A DNA stretch of 10,381 nt from Thermogladius sp. (lineage in GTDB: Archaea > Thermoproteota > Thermoprotei_A > Sulfolobales > Desulfurococcaceae). Below are positions 6,469-10,381 of this stretch, piece after piece. The notes under the pieces are model-generated. The model was not told the DNA's origin and ran no database searches. It saw only the letters and a program-made list of their open reading frames with translations. The translations under genes and the position numbers were made by a program. How positions within the stretch are numbered: the first letter of the stretch is position 1; every line of letters starts with the position of its first letter. The stretch lies in NCBI GenBank assembly GCA_009904025.1, contig WYEE01000036.1:1-10381 (forward strand). The letters are read 5' to 3'.

Positions 6469-8028
6469 GTGGGTGTAAGACTAGCGGGCGAGATTATAGC
6501 GGTACCCGATTTGACAGCGATTGTTCAAGGGGTTGTCTCAAAGCTCGTTGAAGACGGTGTGATTAAGGGTAGGATTGTGATAAGGAAGGAGATACTGAGC
6601 TATCTAGAGCAGGCTGCTATAAGAGATCAAGCTGTCGGCTACGCGGGGTTGGAGGAGTTGAAGAAATTAAGGGAGCTGGGCGAGAAGGGTTTGGTTAGGT
6701 TGGAGTATGCTGGCGACGACTCAATATACTTCAGGAGGGAGGTTGATGAAAGCACTCTCAACATGGTTGTGAGAGACTACGCGAGCCAGGTCGGAGGCCT
6801 CATTGTAACAGGGAGCAGGGTTCAGAAGATGATTGCTGAGGCCATGGGGTTGGAGGTGTTGTTCTACGAGCCGGAGGGTAGGGGCGTTTTATCCTTTGAG
6901 AGATTCTTCGATGAGAACACTATGAGCATCCACATAAAGGAGAACACTCAGCCTGTGGCAAAGAAGGGTAGGCCGGGTGATTGGAGCTATGTTAAGATCG
7001 GTAACACTGTTTTCACGAGGAGGGAGATTGAGGAGTTGGCTAACGAGATTGTGGAGGAGGCGAGGAGGCGGGAGGATAGCTTCATAGAGATTGACAGGCC
7101 TGGCTCATCTATAATCCAGCTGGGTGTCTACAGGATTATCATAACAAGGCCTCCAATGAGCGACGGGTGGGAGCTCACTATTGTGAAGCCTTTGAGGAGG
7201 CTTAAGCTAGAGGAGTATAATCTGCCGGCCAAGCTGATTAACAGGCTTAACGAGAAAGCCGAGGGTATCCTCATAGCCGGGGCGCCAGGCATGGGTAAAA
7301 CAACCTTCGCGCAGGCGTTGGCGGAGTACTATTTTAGGAGGGGTAAAATCGTGAAGACTATTGAAAGCCCCAGAGACATGATCCTACCCGAGGACATCAC
7401 ACAGTACAGTAAGACATACGCGGACGCGAAAGAGTTGCACGACATTCTACTGTTGTCTAGGCCCGACTACACGGTGTTCGACGAGATGAGGACGGATGAG
7501 GACTTCAAGCTCTACGCTGACCTCAGGTTGGCGGGTATAGGTATGATAGGTGTAGTCCACGCGACAAGCCCGATCGACGCTATCCAGAGGTTTATAGGTA
7601 GGGTGGAGCTAGGCATGATACCATCCCTTGTGGACACAGTGATCTTCATCAGGAATGGATTTGTAGACAAGGTCTACGATGTAAGAATGACGGTGAAACT
7701 CCCAACGGGACTCCGGGAAGCAGAGTTATCGAGGCCTGTAGTGGAGGTGAGGGATTTCATGACAGACGAATTAGAGTACGAGATATACACCTTCGGCGAG
7801 CAGACCGTCGTAGTACCAGTAAGGAAGCTAAAGTTCGGGAGATCAGGCGGAGACAAGCTTTACACCCAGCTCGAGAAGCTCTTCCCGGGTGCTAGAATAG
7901 AGGAGAGCGGTGAGGGGATAGTAATATCCATACCGAGGGATTCAGCTAACAAATACGTCAAGTCTATGAGGAAGATAAAGAGGCTCATGGAGAAATACAA
8001 GGTTAACATAAGGGTTAGAATAGAGTAG
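6469..8028 (+). CDS. pina: PIN-domain ATPase of the PINA type (PINc/VapC family ATPase), Holliday junction branch migration
   Basis: 519 residues, cytoplasmic; probably a hexameric ATPase. N-terminal PIN-like domain (about 1-130), then a linking domain with the conserved MSIHIKEN...AKKGRPGDW (152-172). The PilT/VirB11-like ATPase core follows, with Walker A GAPGMGKT (G271-T278), Walker B VFDEMR (D338, E339) and the His-box VVHAT (H364). A C-terminal KH-like region occupies about 465-519. The Sulfolobus islandicus homologue PINA, of similar length, is reported to bind Hjc and promote Holliday junction branch migration, and hjc is the convergent neighbour here, one base away. Oddities: PIN residue D14 and E41 remain, but Q20 and S116 stand where acids are usual, and the KH part lacks a GxxG loop. 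Start: GTG at 6469 with GGTGG 7 bases upstream; a TAG at 6445 closes the frame. Function is inferred from family and neighbourhood. Confidence 0.88.
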   Translation: MGVRLAGEIIAVPDLTAIVQGVVSKLVEDGVIKGRIVIRKEILSYLEQAAIRDQAVGYAGLEELKKLRELGEKGLVRLEYAGDDSIYFRREVDESTLNMVVRDYASQVGGLIVTGSRVQKMIAEAMGLEVLFYEPEGRGVLSFERFFDENTMSIHIKENTQPVAKKGRPGDWSYVKIGNTVFTRREIEELANEIVEEARRREDSFIEIDRPGSSIIQLGVYRIIITRPPMSDGWELTIVKPLRRLKLEEYNLPAKLINRLNEKAEGILIAGAPGMGKTTFAQALAEYYFRRGKIVKTIESPRDMILPEDITQYSKTYADAKELHDILLLSRPDYTVFDEMRTDEDFKLYADLRLAGIGMIGVVHATSPIDAIQRFIGRVELGMIPSLVDTVIFIRNGFVDKVYDVRMTVKLPTGLREAELSRPVVEVRDFMTDELEYEIYTFGEQTVVVPVRKLKFGRSGGDKLYTQLEKLFPGARIEESGEGIVISIPRDSANKYVKSMRKIKRLMEKYKVNIRVRIE

Positions 8029-8029
8029 T

Positions 8030-8479
8030 CTATTTCTCCAAGTAGTCTCTCAACGGTCTCACGCCTAGAGCAAGTGTTAAAAGATTATCCATTTTAAGGA
8101 AGCTGTGCGTCTCGAGTCGGCTTAAAGGCAACTTGTATCCTCCACTCCCCGTCTCCTGTAAATCTCTAAGCGGTATGAAAAACCAGTCTCCCTCACCTAC
8201 AATCTTGACCGCGATGAAAGGCATGCCGCCAGACCTCCTCGAGAACTCGATGAGTTTATCTACCTGGTGCCTGGGGATGTAGATATCTCTTTTCCTAGAT
8301 CTCGTGGTCTTAACCTCAAAAACGAAGACGACGCCGTTCTTGATTGCGACTAAATCAGGGTATAGGAGCCTCTTAGCCTTAGACCCGCTCGCAGGCGCCC
8401 TCATGACCGCGAAACCCTTGTCCCACAGTTTCTTAGCAAGATCCCTCTCCTGGGCGAAACCCCTCCTCCTATTAGACAC
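8030..8479 (-). CDS. hjc: Archaeal Holliday junction resolvase Hjc
   Basis: Hjc is a homodimeric, metal-dependent endonuclease that cuts four-way DNA junctions symmetrically during recombination and fork repair. The product has 149 residues, close to family length. It shows the full archaeal pattern: basic N-terminus, RGFAQERDLAKKLWDKGFAVMRAPASGS (catalytic E11; SGS at 31-33), and YPDLVA...FEVKTT with D42, E55 and K57, the restriction-enzyme-like D-ExK site. These positions match those of the Sulfolobus solfataricus enzyme almost exactly. IPRHQVDKLIEFSRRSGG is the usual dimer/core helix. Start: GTG at 8479. No well-spaced ribosome binding site is obvious and an A/T-rich box centred near 8506 would place transcription at the start codon, so the mRNA may be leaderless. 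It is convergent with the PINA-like gene and divergent from a secreted phosphoesterase gene, sharing a 71-base spacer. Confidence 0.95.
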   Translation of the reverse strand: MSNRRRGFAQERDLAKKLWDKGFAVMRAPASGSKAKRLLYPDLVAIKNGVVFVFEVKTTRSRKRDIYIPRHQVDKLIEFSRRSGGMPFIAVKIVGEGDWFFIPLRDLQETGSGGYKLPLSRLETHSFLKMDNLLTLALGVRPLRDYLEK

Positions 8480-8495
8480 TCCTAACCACTCTCGA

Positions 8496-8530
8496 AACGT
8501 TTATTAGTTATCCCAAGGCAAAATAATATA
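8496..8530. promoter_or_regulatory. Shared promoter region between hjc and the second phosphoesterase gene
   Basis: The 71-base divergent gap holds TTTATTAG (8500-8507) preceded by a CGAAACG BRE-like run, correctly placed for a rightward start near 8530. AATAATATAA (8522-8531) is a second A/T box. On the minus strand the same A/T stretch (about 8500-8513) sits about 25-27 bases from the hjc GTG. The two promoters must overlap, so polymerase loading may be mutually exclusive. Predicted from pattern only. Confidence 0.35.
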
Positions 8531-8550
8531 ATGCTCACGTGGTGAATCCT

Positions 8551-10381
8551 ATGAGTATTAGAATAATAGCTCTATTATTAGCTATCGTCTTCTCGACGGC
8601 AATGCTCCTACCAGGAGTACAGTTGGCGACAGGTGAAGCACCCTCACTGCCGGGCATCGTCTACAACCCGTGGAAGACGCCGTCATCCAACGTCTCGATG
8701 AATAAGCCTGTTGTAGCCTTCCCAGGAGACACGTTCTACATACAGCTGAAGAACGCTTACTCAGGCGTGTCTGTGAGCGGGGGCTATATATGGACTGTCA
8801 AGCTCTCGGGTAGCACTCTCAAGCTATTCAACTACACTGTAACAGCCGTGAACAACGGTGGGATAGTGTCGGTCAAGCTCCCCCAGGATGTTGAGGGAGG
8901 CGTCTACGATATTGTCCTGACCGGTAGCCAAACCCTATGCCTGCCGAGGAGCCTGTGGGTCATCAAGACGCTCGGCGACGTGCTACGGATAGTGCATGTC
9001 TCAGACCAACACTACGGGGCTGGATCTCCTGACATCATTACAGGCGATGAGAACAGGTTCTCAGGCTACCTGGTGGCAGGGTTGCTTAACCCGAATATCG
9101 TTATAGACACTGGTGATCTAGCCGACACCGCCTCCGAGACCCAGTATCAGCAAGCCGTCTCATTCGAGTACGCTCTACTATACAGCTTCCCCATATTCGG
9201 GAACCCGGGTAACCACGATATGCCCAATGATCAATACATTAACTACCTTGGCGACACCCAGTGGTATAGGGTCATAGGAGGCAGGATCCTCATTATCGCG
9301 GTCAACACCCGGGAGGCCGGTTATCTTGACTGGGATCAAATAGTCTTCCTCGAAAACACGCTTAGACAGTACTCTAGCATCCCAATTAAAATACTCTTAA
9401 TGCACCATCCCATGTTCTACTACCAGGGCGAGCTTGTTACAAGCAGTAGCGACAACCAAACTCTGAAACCCTACGTGTCTGGAGGGCCGTGGACGCCGGT
9501 GAGCAGCTATTGGAGTGGTAACATGACCAGCTTCTTCTATACCCTTAGATTGATTGAGGACTACAATGTGACATACGTCTTGGCCGGGCACGTTCACAGA
9601 GACCTGTTCGTGAAGTACACGAGCACCAGGACTAACACTACAACATACTTCATAACGATCACGACTCTCGGCATGGGTTCAGCAATCTACGATGGATTAG
9701 ACTACTACGCGTTGAACACGAATGACGGGTCACTTTCCTTCCCTATCACACCCCCAACCTTCATAGGGTTCAGCAATATCACAGGGGCGCTCGCGCAGAA
9801 GTATAAGCCGAACCTCGCCATGAACTCTCTGCCGATAGGCATATACCCGCCCGTGAACAATTATGGTCAAGCCAACCTATCCTTCATACCGGCCGTACTA
9901 TACCAGACACCGCACGCCTATATTGTGAGAGCATTCAACAACCTCACATACCTCAATTTATCCGGTGTCGTAGTGTGGGCTCTACCGTGGAAGGGTGACT
10001 TCATTTTCAACACGCTTAAAACCTTTGGGAACGCTAACGTCCAGGTCGTGGACAAACTCCTAGTAGGAGACAGGCTTTTCGTGGCACTAAATATAAGCCT
10101 GCCAAGCGGCTCAGGCGTCGAGTTCTCGCTCGCCAACATTGCTGACAACACCCCGCCTATTGTCAGCGTCAAACTCACAGTACCAAGCGTCCCGACTCTT
10201 GGAAGGCAGCTAACAGTATACCTAGACTTAAAGGACAACGAGTGGGGTCCCAAGAATATCACTGTAACTTACACGTACGACGGCAAGACTATACCGATAC
10301 AGCCGACCCTCAGTAGCCCCGGGAGTCTTGCCTACCCGTTCTCCACCTTCACCTACCTGCTAACCCTGCCATCCCCTGGTG
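8551..10381 (+). CDS. Large secreted metallophosphoesterase, 3' end outside window
   Basis: An uninterrupted frame of 610 codons runs from ATG 8551 off the right edge. GGTGA (8541-8545) stands 5 bases upstream; two in-frame GTG codons (8539, 8542) overlap it and are poorer starts. The signal peptide is about 1-27 (RIIALLLAIVFSTAMLL). An N-terminal beta-sandwich domain (about 40-145) precedes a complete calcineurin-like phosphoesterase domain: SDQH (D152, H154), TGDLAD (D189), GNHD (N221-D223), MHHP (H285) and GHVH (H347, H349). A beta-rich, Ig-like region follows (about 440-610 and beyond). At least twelve N-glycosylation sequons mark it as extracellular. The catalytic motifs are canonical, unlike the DxR/SHWH variant of the other phosphoesterase at 4885-6387, so the two are not recent duplicates. 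A C-terminal stalk and membrane anchor may lie beyond the edge. Substrate unknown. Confidence 0.9.
   Translation, partial: MSIRIIALLLAIVFSTAMLLPGVQLATGEAPSLPGIVYNPWKTPSSNVSMNKPVVAFPGDTFYIQLKNAYSGVSVSGGYIWTVKLSGSTLKLFNYTVTAVNNGGIVSVKLPQDVEGGVYDIVLTGSQTLCLPRSLWVIKTLGDVLRIVHVSDQHYGAGSPDIITGDENRFSGYLVAGLLNPNIVIDTGDLADTASETQYQQAVSFEYALLYSFPIFGNPGNHDMPNDQYINYLGDTQWYRVIGGRILIIAVNTREAGYLDWDQIVFLENTLRQYSSIPIKILLMHHPMFYYQGELVTSSSDNQTLKPYVSGGPWTPVSSYWSGNMTSFFYTLRLIEDYNVTYVLAGHVHRDLFVKYTSTRTNTTTYFITITTLGMGSAIYDGLDYYALNTNDGSLSFPITPPTFIGFSNITGALAQKYKPNLAMNSLPIGIYPPVNNYGQANLSFIPAVLYQTPHAYIVRAFNNLTYLNLSGVVVWALPWKGDFIFNTLKTFGNANVQVVDKLLVGDRLFVALNISLPSGSGVEFSLANIADNTPPIVSVKLTVPSVPTLGRQLTVYLDLKDNEWGPKNITVTYTYDGKTIPIQPTLSSPGSLAYPFSTFTYLLTLPSPG

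Noticed and set aside
8304..8507. 67-codon plus-strand frame opposite the start of hjc
   Set aside because: Antisense to the catalytic core of Hjc; no motif and no start signal.
9397..10262. Minus-strand frames inside the right-hand phosphoesterase
   Set aside because: The plus strand carries an unbroken 610-codon frame with all five phosphoesterase motifs; these are shadows.

Overview
The window reads as chromosomal DNA of a hyperthermophilic crenarchaeon, most likely a member of the Desulfurococcales (Staphylothermus/Desulfurococcus/Thermosphaera type). The pointers are an archaeal Holliday junction resolvase (Hjc), a PIN-ATPase of the archaeal PINA type, a large archaeal PEP synthase, a cyclic-2,3-diphosphoglycerate-synthetase-like GTPase, heavy AGG/AGA arginine use, BRE/TATA-type promoters, GGTGA-type ribosome binding sites and several GTG starts. 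The genus is inference; no rRNA gene is present to settle it. Coding density is high and no gap exceeds 175 bases.

Left part (1-4888, all + strand): the 3' end of a biotin carboxylase gene enters from the left edge. A 173-base AT-rich gap follows and carries the promoter of ppsA (phosphoenolpyruvate synthase). Next is a leaderless-looking gene for a SIMIBI-class GTPase related to cyclic 2,3-diphosphoglycerate synthetase. All three touch the C3 node: bicarbonate fixation onto a biotin carrier, pyruvate to PEP, and possibly 2-/3-phosphoglycerate to the thermoprotectant cDPG. The sequence shows proximity only, not regulation.

Middle (4885-6387, - strand): a secreted, membrane-anchored metallophosphoesterase with signal peptide, catalytic domain, beta-rich domain, long threonine-rich stalk and C-terminal anchor. 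Its stop codon overlaps that of the GTPase gene in a tail-to-tail TTAA, on top of an A6/T6 hairpin that can terminate both transcripts.

Right part: from an 81-base divergent spacer with one palindromic TATA-like element, the PINA-like ATPase gene runs rightward (6469-8028). One base later it meets hjc, which runs leftward (8030-8479). PINA of Sulfolobus islandicus has been reported to bind Hjc and promote Holliday junction branch migration, so this pair looks like a recombination module. The ATPase here has lost part of the canonical PIN acidic site and the KH GxxG loop. Divergent from hjc, a second and larger secreted metallophosphoesterase (8551 to the right edge) runs off the window. The recombination pair is thus bracketed by two surface phosphoesterases of different architecture. 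I found no RNA genes, CRISPR arrays, insertion sequences or phage genes.
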